A stretch of DNA of 64,000 nucleotides from Platanthera guangdongensis. Its lineage: Eukaryota; Streptophyta; Magnoliopsida; Asparagales; Orchidaceae. Position numbers and translations under genes: made by a program. The notes below the pieces were generated by a model, which was given only the letters and a program-made list of their open reading frames with translations, did not search any database and had not been told where the DNA came from. Of the stretch, positions 21,046 through 31,752 are shown one piece after another (the stretch's first letter is position 1; each line of letters starts with the position of its first letter). The DNA is taken from assembly GCA_039583875.1 (NCBI GenBank), contig CM077161.1:65601885-65665884 (forward strand). Reading direction: 5' to 3'.

Positions 21046-22447
21046 ATCCTGCCATTGGAGGAGCTTCGAAGCTCCAAATCGCGAGCCGACTCCGGATCCA
21101 CGGAGGCAAAGCTAGTGCGGTGCTTTTCATCTGATTACTTTTCAATGGCACCAAAGAGGAACGCTAGGGTAACGATCCTCATCTTGAGCATGAGTAGCTC
21201 TCTTTCTTTGCATAGGAAGCCCGCTCTTGCGAGTTTGAGGAGAGTTGGAGGCGTTCCTTCGGGTAGATATGTGAAGTCCCCGTTGTTTAGAGTCCGTAAG
21301 CGAGAACGGACATAGGCATGATGTGTGAAGCCTACCCGGACATGTTGGTCTGGATCGGTGATGTTGCATTGCATAATGCCGGAGAATACTCCGTGCTATT
21401 GGTTGTTTTTCGGGTTTTCTATGCGGTAGATTGCAGCAGGGAGCCTTGGGGACTAACCCAAAGGTGCACCCGGAAAACTAGGCGGATACGAGATCTTGCC
21501 AACTTTGTGGCCTGAGAGCCAACTTGAACATAACCGGGTTATGTGAATTGTGATGGAAATGGGACTCGGTAGAAGTTTGACCCGCGCAAATGGCTTAAAT
21601 TATCGTTGCGATGTGAGCACGGGTTAGATGGAACCGTACCCGTTCTATGTCGTTCGGTTAAAGAGACCTAAAGGCACGTGGCAATTGCCGTTGGCATAGA
21701 TTAGGGTCTTCGGCGGTCAATGGCTTAAATTGTCGTGACCCAGGCCAGGAAGACAAATTGCTCATATGTTTGGCCGTCTAAAATGGCGGTGGTGAGTTCG
21801 GAATGTCTATGGCTTTAATTGACGTGACATCGACCGGTTCACCGAGAATGTGCCCTGAGAGCACGGGGCGTGTGGCCGTGAGAGCCAACGTCTGTGATGA
21901 AATGGCTAATTATATATTGCTCGCTTATGCTAATGAAATGCAGGGAAGGAGCATCGCCGCCCCGAGTTGGGGGCGGGATCGTTATAATTTGGTCAGCATT
22001 GCTGACCGTTGCCTTGTTTTGCCACCGTGCGGTGGTATGTTGCTTGCAGGTGCAGCTGGACGGTCAATAGCGGGCTAAAGCACGAATGCGAAGCCGACCC
22101 TTGAAGGCCTAATTGGAAGTGTTTACTGCTTTATTCATGTGTGACCAGCCTGCGTGCCTTGGTTTGTAAAACATGTAATTTGAAGTGAAACATTTTGTAA
22201 GTCCTTAAGGCTCATTTTGGGTATTTTGTATAACATTCCTATTTTGTATTAGTGGACATTCATGCTCTAATGCTGAGTTCTTTATTGCAACTTTTATAAA
22301 ATGCTTCCGCTAGAATGCTCTGTGTTGGACGTTTGAGATTGGTTGGATGGTTTCCATAAGTAACCACCCGGTCTGTCTATAGTATATGGCGTCGGGCCCC
22401 GGCCGGACCTACTGTTATATGCTATGCGACGGATATGGGGTGTTACA
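21046..22447 (+). repeat. Gypsy-1 3' LTR, second part
   Basis: Continues the LTR interrupted at 13811 and ends GGGGTGTTACA at 22447. It is followed by the target duplication TCTGT. Confidence 0.92.
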
Positions 22448-22825
22448 TCTGTGTCCTCCTAGCAGTGGCGAACTACTCCTCTGTCTGCACAACGAAAGGC
22501 GGATTGTACTCTAGAAAAACCAATATGTGAACCCTCCAGGTTGCCCAGTAGCAGGGGCGACCTGCCCCTTCTGTCAGCCTGCTCCCCAAGCGATATCGGC
22601 GACATGCCATCTATCCGCAAGCACGTTGCATACTCAGACTCAGTCCGCCTAAGGGTGGTAAACTTGCTTCTCCTCCCAGTAGTAGGCAGGCTCTCCGTCA
22701 AGCCGCACAGCACATCGCGGACTCAACTTCAGTACGCTAGAAGGTGGTGGACTACTCATCCAGCAGCGGAGGCAGATTCACTAAATCGGTATTGTACCAA
22801 GCGTACTCTTCACGCGATTCGCCAG
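22448..22825. other. Unclassified DNA between Gypsy-1 and the solitary LTR
   Basis: About 380 bp that continue the sequence left of 5696. It holds CCCAGTAGCAGGGG-type words and scattered GCGGACT words like those of the copia LTR. No gene is recognised. Confidence 0.5.
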
Positions 22826-23981
22826 TGTAACACCCCCATTCATCACATGATATATAACAGAGGTCCGGCAGGGTCCCCGCGCCATATTCACAGACAGTTA
22901 GCTAAGTTACATATTAATACCAAATTACTATGAAATATTATAGAAACCTAACACAGAGCATTCTATCGGAAGTTTTTAGGTACGTTAGAAGAACACATAA
23001 ACCTAACCTGAATGTCCCCTATAGCCACAACAGGAATGAAATAACATACACAAAAGACTTGACCATATGGCCTTACAACATTCAACTTGAATTAAAGTGT
23101 TTAACATACATCGGCTCGCAGGCCGGCCATACGTGATAGTATTAAAATAGAAACACTTCACCTTGGCCTTCAAGGGCCAGCACAGCAATAAGGGCTTCAG
23201 CCCGCTATTTGCCACTAGGCTCACATGTTCCTACATAAGAACAATCCACCCCACTGTGCCAAAACAAAGCAATAGTCAGCTAAAGCTGACCAAATTATAA
23301 CGACCCCACCCCTTACTCCGGGCGGCGGTGCTCATTCCCCGCAATTGTATTAGCAAAATCCAACATATAAATGAAAGTACAATTTTAGAACACTTCACCA
23401 CAAGCGCAGGCACGATCGTCCACACACCCCGTGCTCTCAAGGCACATTCTCGGTGAATCCGGTCCAAGCTGAGGCTTCACCATCACCCCCACGACGGCAA
23501 CCATCATGAGCATTTGACTCTTTTCGCCCGAAGACTAAGACTCGCCCTCTATGACAACGGTAAGTGCCACATACCTTAGGTCTCTTTAACTGAATCACAT
23601 ACAGTGGGTACGGTTCCACTCAACCCGTTGCTCACACCGTCATGTTATTTAAGTCATCGGCGTGGACCAAGCTTCCTCTAGGCCCATCGTATCGATCATA
23701 CAACAATACATAACCCGATTATGCACGAGATTGGCTCTCAGGCTACCAAGCTAGGCTCCCATAGCACGCAACCCCACACACTGGTCCCCAAGTCTCCGCA
23801 AGACATGCCTCACAACAACTCTTTCACAGAGCTACCGCCGGCGGTAACACTTCCGCCACGCGGTGCCTGGCAGAAATGCGTTGCTACCCAGTTTTTCGGG
23901 TGCTCCTTAGGGTTAGTCCCCAAAGTTCCTTGCTGCAACCTACTGCGTAAAAACCCGAAAACATTCAACATGGAGTCTTCT
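22826..23981 (-). repeat. Solitary chromovirus LTR, segment 1
   Basis: Begins TGTAACACCCCC and matches the inverted distal part of the Gypsy-1 and Gypsy-3 LTRs block by block. It is cut by the Athila-type element after CTTCT (23977-23981) and continues at 45323 and 54556. The three segments total about 1.95 kb, the length of a Gypsy-3 LTR, and no internal region follows, so this is a solo LTR. Confidence 0.8.
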
Positions 23982-24371
23982 TGATAATACGGTTTGCAGT
24001 CAATTTTATTAGGATATTTTCGGGGTTTTAAAGCAAATCATGTCTTGTAAAGTACTTGTTTTGATTCCCCTTTGTATATATTTTTGTCGCTAATGCATTT
24101 TTTCTGCTTTTTGCAGGTTTTCACGGCTTTCAGCCGAATTTTGCTGTGACACGCCCCAAGGTCACGCCCTACCAGGGCGTGTACCTAGGGCGTGTACCCA
24201 GAGGAATGGAGCAATTGGTCCGAAACTGCATTCTGTGGAAATCTAGTGTACAAGCCCTCGGTCACGCCCGTGTCACATCCGACACGGGCGTGTACTAGAG
24301 GCGTGTCCCCAGGTTCCGAGGAATCGCCGCAGCGCGCTCGTTTTTCCCGCTCCACCGTCGCACCGAAAGTG
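23982..24371 (+). repeat. Athila-type 5' LTR, first part
   Basis: Starts TGATAATACGGTTTGC and matches 43516 onward. It contains CACGCCC/GGGCGTG palindromes from 24148, and ends AAGTG (24367-24371), the left target duplication of Gypsy-2. Confidence 0.93.
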
Positions 24372-26835
24372 TGTAACAACCCCATCCGTTCATATGATAT
24401 ATTCTAGAAGGTCCGGCCGGGGCCCCACAGGATATACCACAAAACAGTCGGTGAAGGTACAGGATGATACCAGAGTAGCGCATCGTACCTATCACAAGCA
24501 TTCTAGCGGAAGCCTAAACTACTTGAACTCCTCATGAATGTCCAAATATAAACTCCACATTTTATATATAGATAGGAATGTCTTACAGCATCAAAAGTAT
24601 TGGCCTTAGGGCCTTACAGGGCTTTCACACAGTGGCCTAAAACAAATTGGCGCGCAGGCCGGCCACAAAAGAAAACACTCAAAAGAACATTAGCCTTCGA
24701 GGGCTAGCAGCAGCAGCAACACCAGCAGGAGCATCAACCTCTATGCGACCCGCTCGGCTCTCCAGCACCTGTGCAAGAACAATCCACCCAACGGTGGCAA
24801 ACAAAAGCAACGGTCAGCGTTCAGCTGACCAAATTATAACGACCCTACCCCTTCTCTCGGGCAGCGGTATTTTTCCCTGCAGGCATATCATATCACAAGT
24901 ATGGCAATATATCAAAATGTGCTTTCACGCACACAAGCCATCACAACCGTTCGCCGCCCGGCCCAACGGTCCGTGCACTCAGGGCACATTCTTGGTGTTC
25001 TGGCAACCTCTTGCCCACCACCGTATCAGGGTTATCACCCAACGGTAAATCTCTTGAGCATTTACTCCATGGCATGCAGCCGGAGTTAGTCCTCGGACAC
25101 CGGGATGGCCCGTAGCCCCCCATTGTGTCATGGCGCGCAGGCCGAAGACTCTTGCTATGCGCTCCAACAGACCGTACCTTTGGTCTCACATCGGACGGAC
25201 ATAGCGCAGGTCGGATCCTCCACCCCCCGTTGCTCAAATCGCCTTGCCTTCTCCGAGTACAGCGGACTCATGGCTATATCAAAGGCGCGGGTCGGTCTCA
25301 CCAATCCTGTTCCTGGCATTTAAGCCTGGGCATAAGCCTTACACCCATTTTCTCACAACAACAGCGGGTCTTTCCTGGGCACACCAGTACTTCCTGTTAC
25401 TCTCTTCACAGGTGGACACCGCACAAGCACAAATGTCAGGGGTCTTTCCTGGGCATACCAGTACTTCCTGTGACTCGCTTCACAGGTGGACACCCTATGA
25501 CATCAAGCATCACAAAAAGGGCTTTTCCTGGTCCCACCAGGACTACCTGTGCCTCATTCACAGGCTGGACCCAAAACCATCACAAGGCTATTTTCCTGGG
25601 CTACCACCCCAGTACTTCCTGCTACTCCTTTTCGCAGGTATAACCCGAGACTCCTTACACTACACGTTATCACGGAGTCTTCTCCGGTTCGTATGCAACA
25701 TCACCAATCCAGACCAACCTGTCCAGATGGGCTTCACACAGCATGCCTATTCCGTACTCATTTCCGGATCTATATGCACAACAAAAGGGGATTTCAAGAA
25801 TCACCCAAATGACTCCCAAAAGCAGCCACCTCTTGGTGGGGGAATCAAAAGATATGCCAAAACAGAAGCCTTCACATGGCTAGGAAGAAAAGTCGTTACC
25901 CTTGACGATCGCTTCGGTGCCATGGCTTGAAAGCTTGCTTGCAAGACTCGCAAGAGCGTTTCCTCCGCAACGCTGGCTTCGGATCTCTCGTCGGTAAACC
26001 GCAGCACCACCAACAGCAGCCCCCTTCCCTTCTTCCTCCTCCTTTCTCTCACTCTTTCTCTCTCTCTTGAAGAAAGATGAAGGCCAATTCAAAGTGAGGA
26101 TTCTTTTCTGAATTCGGCCCTTAAGGAAAAAGAAGAAGAGCTTTCAGCCCTTGGATCCAGACTGAAGAAATGGACGGCCACGATTCTGCCAAAAACACAC
26201 ATTTTGACCCGACACGGCTTCGAACACGGCCGTGTTCCTGGCCGTGTGCCTCAAGCGGTGGTCAACCGACCTATCCAAACCAGTGACACGCCCATGGGAC
26301 ACGCCCGTGTCATGGGCCGTGTGACCAACACGCCTTCAGACACGCCCGTGTCTGTGGCCGTGTACCTGGGTGAAAAAAATCCCAAATCATCCCGAGACTT
26401 CACACGGCCTGGGACACGCCCGTGTCCCCGGCCGTGTGCCCAGACACGGCACCCAGACACGCCCTGTCAAAATCATTTGGCGGGCTGAGCTCGTCGTTCC
26501 GATTTGACACGCCCTGTGACACGCCCGTGTCACAGGCCGTGTCACCTATCTCGACACTCGACACTCGACACTCGACGATCTCGACACTCGACGATCTCGA
26601 CACTCGACACTCAACGACACGGCCATGGACACGCCCGTGTCCTAGGCCGTGTGCCTCCTCTCGACGATCGTCGAGCGAAAATCGTCGACACCTAAGTCGA
26701 CTGTCGACACTGCCTTGACACGCCCTGCGACACGCCCGTGTCGCAGGCCGTGTCCACCTGTCACGCCCTAGGACACGCCCGTGTCCCAGGCCGTGTCACC
26801 CAAATTTTCCCGTTTCAGAACTTTGGGCTGTTACA
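24372..26835 (-). repeat. Gypsy-2 3' LTR (left copy)
   Basis: TGTAACAACCCC...GGGCTGTTACA. It holds a palindrome array at 26212-26800, including a run of CGACACTCGACACT words at 26550-26616. Confidence 0.95.
26212..26800. repeat. Palindromic-word array in Gypsy-2 LTR
   Basis: Repeated GACACGCCCGTGTC inside GGCC/GGCC arms, the same word as in Gypsy-1, with TCGACACTCGAC and TCGACGATC words. The right LTR repeats it at 33593-34181. Confidence 0.9.
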
Positions 26836-26873
26836 ATCCTCCCCTCCTACAGGAAATTTCGTTCTCGAAATTT
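26836..26873 (-). promoter_or_regulatory. Gypsy-2 3' hairpin and polypurine tract
   Basis: On the coding strand the perfect hairpin AAATTTCG-AGAA-CGAAATTT (26873-26854) is followed by CCTGTAGGAGGGGAGGAT, which abuts the LTR at 26835. Confidence 0.85.
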
Positions 26874-26953
26874 GGAGACAGGAAAGCAACAGAAATCAGC
26901 AAGAAAAAGGTTACAACATATAAAATTTAATGTTACAACTTTTTCGCTCCAAT

Positions 26954-29900
26954 TTACACAAACAGCTCAGGGAACTCTTCTCGCATGGTCTGCTCACGCT
27001 CCCATGTCAGTTCTTCACGGCCGCAGTTGTCCCACCGGACTTTTACCATATCGACCGTCTTGTTCCGCAACTGTTTCTCGGCTCGATCTTCGATCTGAAT
27101 GGGTCTAACTCTCGTTGTTAGCCCATACTCCACCGGCACACGATCATCCGCGATCACTTGAGCTGGATCTTTCACGGCTTTCCGCAGTACCGAGATGTGA
27201 AAAACATCATGTAATCCACCCAAGTCCGTCGACAGAGCTAGCCGATACGCCGCTTCGCCAATTCGCTCAACCACTTCAAAAGGACCTAAATATCTTGGAC
27301 TCAACTTTTTCAATCGTCGAATCCTGGAGACACCTTTGAATGGCTTGATCTTCAAGTAGACCCAATCGCCAACCGCAAATGCAACGTTCCGGTGCTTGGC
27401 GTTGTAGTACTTCGCTTGTCGATCTTGAGCAATCAGCAATCTCTCTCGAATAGTCCGAATGGTTGAGTTTGCTTCATCCACCTCATTTGGTTTAACAACC
27501 CGGGCTTCACCCGCTTCTACCCAAGCCAAGGGAGTACGACACTTCCTTCCATATAGAGCTTCATATGGTGCCATCCCAATGCTTGCCTGGTAGCTATTAT
27601 TATATGCAAACTCGACCATATAGAGATGATCTTCCCATTTCTTTCCGAAGTCAAGGGCGCACATTCGGAGCATGTCCTCCATTGTTCTGTTGGTACGTTC
27701 AGTTTGGCCATCCGTTTGGGGATGAAAGGCCATACTGAAAGTCAATTTCGTGCCCAACAGTCGGTGAACTAGCCTCCAATCATTTGACGTAAACCGCCCA
27801 TCTCGATCACTTACGATGCTCCGAGGAACACCGTGAAGCCGCACAATCTGGTCCACATATACCTTTGCCAAACTTTCAACTGAATCATCCCGCCTGTTCG
27901 GAAGGAAATGTGCTACTTTGGTTAGCCGGTCAACTATCACCCAAATGGAATCATTTCCTCGCTGCGATCTTGGCAACCCATGCACAAAATCCATGGAAAT
28001 ATCATCAAATTTCCACACTGGGATCGGTAGTGACTTCAAATATCCGCCCGGCTTTTGGCATTCCGCCTTCACCATCGCACATGTTTGGCATTTGGCCACG
28101 TAAAGGGCAACATCTTTCTTAAGCCCTGGCCACCAGAAAAGCTTCTTCATATCGTTGAACATCTTTGTGCTCCCGGGGTGAATGGAATACTTCGTATAAT
28201 GTGCTTCATACATCAGTTCTTCCCTCAGTTTCCCCACATTTGGGACGCACAAACGGCCATCTTTTCGAACAAGACCGTCATTCCAGGTGAATTTGCCCTC
28301 TGGCCCTTCATTCACATAGCGTAAGAGATCTTCATCCAACTCCGTTGCCCGTCGAACTCGGTCCGCAAGGTCACATTGCACCTCGATCCAGTTCAAACAT
28401 GCAGTGGTAGTGGAATTCTTGTCAACACAATAGATCTCCAATGCTTCCAACTCCTGGATAAGACGTTCATCATGCCTTTGTAACCAATTTGCTCTAGCCG
28501 GAACTCGCCGACTCAACGCATCCGCGACAACATTTCCCTTCCCGGGTGTATAGTGAATCTCGAAAGTGTAATCCCCAAGGAACTCCAACCACCTTCGTTG
28601 TCGCATGTTCAACTCTTTCTGCTCCAAAAGGTACTTGAGGCTCTTATGATCCGTATAGATCTCCACCTTCACGCCATAAAGGTAGTGTCGCCACAGCTTC
28701 AGTGCAAAAATCACCGCTGCTAGTTCCAAATCATGGACGGGATAATTTCGCTCGTGCACCTTCAGTTGGCGTGAGCCATAAGCAATAACCGTTCCATTCT
28801 GCAGAAGAACGCAGCCTAAGCCGCTCCCTGAGGCATCACTATAAATAACAAAACCATCGGTCCCACATGGCGAAGACAACACCGGCGCCGTGGTTAACCG
28901 AATCATCAGCTCTTCAAAAGCTCGTGCACACTCTGGCGTCCAAACGAACTTCTGATCCTTTCGCGTCAGTGTGGTTAGCGGCAAAGCGATCCGCGAGAAG
29001 TTTTCAACAAATCTTCTATAGTAGCCCGCAAGTCCAAGGAAACTCCTGACCTCGGCCACGGAAGATAACATTGGCCACTCCTGTATGGCCCTTATCTTCG
29101 CTGGATCCACTGCAATGCCCGCTCCACTCACCACATGGCCCAAAAATGCCACTGACGATAGCCAAAACTCGCACTTCGAGAACTTGGCATAAAGTTGATT
29201 TTGCCTCAACGTATTCAACACCAACCGCAAGTGAATCTCATGTTCAGCTTTGGACTTCGAGTACACCAGGATATCATCGATAAATACAATCACAAACAGA
29301 TCCAGGTACTCGCGAAAAATACGGTGCATCAAATCCATAAACACTGAGGGCGCATTACACAATCCAAAGGGCATGACTATGAACTCATAGTGCCCATAAC
29401 GCGTTCCAAATGCGGTTTTGGGAATATCACCTTCCCGAATCTTTAACTGGTAATAACCAGACTTCAGGTCCAACTTCGAATAGACGGTAGAACCTACCAG
29501 CTGATCAAATAACTCATCAATCCGGGGGATCGGATATTTATTCTTCTCGGTCAGCTTATTCAGTTCACGGTAGTCGATGCACAATCGCAATCCACCGTCT
29601 TTCTTCTTTACAAAAAGCACAGGCGCGCTCCAAGGTGACATACTTGGGCGTATATACCCTTGCTCTAGCATTTCTTGCAGTTGAATCTTCAATTCCGCCA
29701 TCTCTTTTGGCGCGACGCGATATGGCGAGCGGGCCACAGGTTTCGCACCTGGCACCAACTCGATCGTGAAGTCAATCTCCCGCTGGGGTGGTAGCCCAGG
29801 GAGATCCGTGGGAAACACATCTGTAAATTCTGCCACAATCGGAACCTCGCACACACTGGCCTTAGGCTCAACAGCCTGAATTAGTGCAAAGTAACACTCC

Positions 29901-30355
29901 GCACCCTTCCGAACAGCCTTGACTACCTGGAGTGCAGACATCAATGTCCCGCCCACTCCTCGCATACCCGCAAACTTTGTCTCCTGTTCGGTATTCTGGC
30001 CCAACGTGATTTCTTTGGACTGACAATCAATCATAGCATGCTGTTCCGCAAGCCAATCCATCCCAAAAATCACATCGAATTCCGATATTGGCAAAACAAA
30101 TGCGGTTAAACAAAAATCCCGACTTCCTAGCTGAACCGCCACATCGCAAGCTTGATCCGCAAGCATCCAACAGCCATTCGGCAACACCACTCTGACATTA
30201 TCTGTCTTTGCACGACTGGGTATCCCAAGCCGCGTTATAAACTCACAAGACAGAAAAGAATGCGATGCACCTGTATCAAATAGTGCTCGCGCCAGCGTGT
30301 CCCGAATCATCACAAAACCTATGACAACCATGTCACACATACAAATCGCAAACAA
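26954..30355 (-). CDS. pol: Gypsy-2 Pol: protease, reverse transcriptase, RNase H, integrase, chromodomain-like tail (unbroken)
   Basis: A single frame of 1133 codons. Protease DTGAS is at residues 27-31, reverse transcriptase FIDDIL about 357, RNase H SDAS about 505. The integrase zinc finger is about 720-757. The catalytic Asp, Asp and Glu are about 790 (SMDF), 850 (VSDRDG) and 888 (QTER). GPF module about 1015; chromodomain-like tail about 1080-1125 ([18 protein letters not shown]). It would process particle proteins, copy RNA to DNA and insert the DNA; chromodomain tails can steer insertion to chromatin. The frame has no ATG at its upstream end (first codon TTG at 30355). If the candidate intron is spliced the coding exon begins at 30318, fused to Gag. 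Confidence 0.96.
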   Translation of the reverse strand: MFAICMCDMVVIGFVMIRDTLARALFDTGASHSFLSCEFITRLGIPSRAKTDNVRVVLPNGCWMLADQACDVAVQLGSRDFCLTAFVLPISEFDVIFGMDWLAEQHAMIDCQSKEITLGQNTEQETKFAGMRGVGGTLMSALQVVKAVRKGAECYFALIQAVEPKASVCEVPIVAEFTDVFPTDLPGLPPQREIDFTIELVPGAKPVARSPYRVAPKEMAELKIQLQEMLEQGYIRPSMSPWSAPVLFVKKKDGGLRLCIDYRELNKLTEKNKYPIPRIDELFDQLVGSTVYSKLDLKSGYYQLKIREGDIPKTAFGTRYGHYEFIVMPFGLCNAPSVFMDLMHRIFREYLDLFVIVFIDDILVYSKSKAEHEIHLRLVLNTLRQNQLYAKFSKCEFWLSSVAFLGHVVSGAGIAVDPAKIRAIQEWPMLSSVAEVRSFLGLAGYYRRFVENFSRIALPLTTLTRKDQKFVWTPECARAFEELMIRLTTAPVLSSPCGTDGFVIYSDASGSGLGCVLLQNGTVIAYGSRQLKVHERNYPVHDLELAAVIFALKLWRHYLYGVKVEIYTDHKSLKYLLEQKELNMRQRRWLEFLGDYTFEIHYTPGKGNVVADALSRRVPARANWLQRHDERLIQELEALEIYCVDKNSTTTACLNWIEVQCDLADRVRRATELDEDLLRYVNEGPEGKFTWNDGLVRKDGRLCVPNVGKLREELMYEAHYTKYSIHPGSTKMFNDMKKLFWWPGLKKDVALYVAKCQTCAMVKAECQKPGGYLKSLPIPVWKFDDISMDFVHGLPRSQRGNDSIWVIVDRLTKVAHFLPNRRDDSVESLAKVYVDQIVRLHGVPRSIVSDRDGRFTSNDWRLVHRLLGTKLTFSMAFHPQTDGQTERTNRTMEDMLRMCALDFGKKWEDHLYMVEFAYNNSYQASIGMAPYEALYGRKCRTPLAWVEAGEARVVKPNEVDEANSTIRTIRERLLIAQDRQAKYYNAKHRNVAFAVGDWVYLKIKPFKGVSRIRRLKKLSPRYLGPFEVVERIGEAAYRLALSTDLGGLHDVFHISVLRKAVKDPAQVIADDRVPVEYGLTTRVRPIQIEDRAEKQLRNKTVDMVKVRWDNCGREELTWEREQTMREEFPELFV

Positions 30356-30409
30356 AGAGGTACGAAGCTAAGCATACAAACATTAGCATAAGCAAAACTA
30401 AACTCATAC
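30319..30409 (-). other. Candidate gag-pol intron, Gypsy-2 (91 nt)
   Basis: Donor GTCACAG|GTATGAG at 30410/30409 and acceptor GTCATAG|GTTTTG at 30319/30318. At 91 nt (91 mod 3 = 1) its removal completes a Gly codon and shifts from the gag to the pol frame. The gag stop lies inside it (30333-30335), and a branch-point-like GCTAATG is present. Confidence 0.6.
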
Positions 30410-31533
30410 CTGTGACCACGTCACTCTGCTTGATGGCCTCCTGCAGGCCAAGATTGTAGACCCGGGGTTGCGCTTGTGAGGCAGAGGAATCCACCACCGC
30501 CTTTCCTTTCTCCGCATAAGATGCTCCCGCCTTCTTTTCACTCTTCGGCGGCATCCGACAATCTCGTGCAATATGCCCCATGCGGCCACAATTGTAGCAG
30601 ACCCGAGTATCTGGCTTGGAAGTAGCCCCTGACGTTGCTCCCGTTGCAACTGATGAAGGAGCTTGTCCACTCGGCTTGGACTTCTTACCCCATTTCTTCT
30701 TATAGAATGGTTTCCCAGCTCGGGGCGCCTTCCACTCCGGTTGCGTCACAGTCAAAGCTCTCTTTCCTTGCACCCTTTTTCATATCCTTTTCCAACGCGG
30801 TTGCAGTGTCAACCAATGCTTGGAAACCTTGGTTCACAGAACTTGACACAAGGAACCTCAACTCGTCCCTCAGGCCTTCATAGAACCTATTGGTCTTCCG
30901 CTGCTCATCAGCAAATATCGACCCCGCATACCGCCCCAAGCGCGTAAATTCATGCAGGTACGCGTCAACACTGCCCTCACCTTGAGTCAACCGTTGGAAT
31001 TCATTTTCCATGGCTATCCGCTGAGCCACAGGAAGGTGCTTTGCTAGGAATAATCGAGAGAATTCATCCATGGAGACTTGAGCTAACGGACGACCCGCCA
31101 AATGATGTAACTCTATCTCATCCCACCACAAGCGAGCTTCTCCTTCAAGCAAGAATGTAGCTAAGGTAACCTTCTGACGCTCCGCCGTGCCAATCGCCGC
31201 CATAACTCTCTTGACGCGCGATAACCAATCCTCTGCCTGCGTCAGAGTACCCGCTCCCGAAAATGTAGGCGGATGGAAACTCATGAACCGTGTTAGTTGC
31301 TTCTCAGCTGCTCGAGGAGCCACATCCACTACAGGTTCCGGCCTTGCCTCCACCTGTTCTGGCCTAACATCCACTTGTTCCTGCCTAAGTGGCTGGCCTT
31401 GGATCATGGTAAATAATGCCTCCGCAACTAACCGCACATGCTCTGCAGACGGTGGAGGTGTAGGCACCTCAGCTGGTGCCCTACTCTCATCAGAATGCTG
31501 GGACGCAGACGGCCCAGCTCCACTTCGTGTCAC
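30333..31533 (-). pseudogene. gag: Gypsy-2 Gag (one frameshift)
   Basis: Codon 1 (GTG at 31533) follows an in-frame TAG that doubles as a 3' splice-site-like sequence (CTTTAG). The first ATG codon is at residue 43. The gag domain (residues about 85-200, with LWWDEIELHHLAG and DEFSRLFLAKHLP) is intact. An extra G in the GGG at 30773-30775 throws the frame off, and the original frame resumes as the 146-codon frame ending at 30333. That second part has the zinc knuckle CYNCGRMGHIARDC at 30558-30599. The role is capsid and RNA packaging. A sequencing or assembly error in the short homopolymer is possible. Confidence 0.92.
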
Positions 31534-31752
31534 CTAAAGGTGGACAAGACACATACATTAGCGGTCGTACCCAAGCAAACAACACAAAATAGGAACACAC
31601 AGGTTCCCCAAACAAACAAATTTGCATTCCTATCATGGACATTCAGGAGTTCAATCGTAGACTTTGGTTTGCACAAACACGTGCTCGCCACCCCACAAAA
31701 GAAGTCGACCACGACTTCGAGAGGGAAAGACCAAAACAACCGATACCAAAAA
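31534..31752 (-). promoter_or_regulatory. Gypsy-2 primer-binding site and leader with hairpin
   Basis: The coding-strand TTTTTGGTATCGG next to the LTR edge (31740-31752) is an initiator-Met-type primer site. The leader hairpin GAAGTCG-TGGT-CGACTTC (31718-31701) is followed by TTTTGTGGGGTGGCGAGCAC, matching Gypsy-1 TTTTAAGGGGTGGTGAGCAC. The leader ends CCACCTTTAG at 31534. Confidence 0.8.

Larger units (their letters stand above)
5701..22447 (+). mobile_element. Gypsy-1: chromovirus-type Ty3/gypsy LTR retrotransposon with a nested copia element
   Basis: Two related LTRs (5701-8013; 12900-13811 plus 21046-22447) flank gag and pol on the + strand. The element starts TGTAACGCCC and ends GTGTTACA. 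It is bounded by the five-base duplication TCTGT at 5696-5700 and 22448-22452. Domain order gag, protease, reverse transcriptase, RNase H, integrase, chromodomain-like tail places it among plant chromoviruses, probably the Tekay/Del branch. Three stop codons in pol make this copy defective. A Ty1/copia element (13812-21045) splits its 3' LTR. Confidence 0.95.

Noticed and set aside
22459..22933. Open frames of 84 and 130 codons between Gypsy-1 and the solitary LTR
   Set aside because: Composition is repeat-like, the second frame crosses into the solitary LTR, and no domain is recognisable.
25105..25930. Long + strand frames (172 and 228 codons) in the Gypsy-2 LTRs, repeated at 32486-33311
   Set aside because: They occur in both LTR copies, run opposite to the element, and have no known domain. 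Most likely chance open frames, though their near identity reflects LTR identity only.
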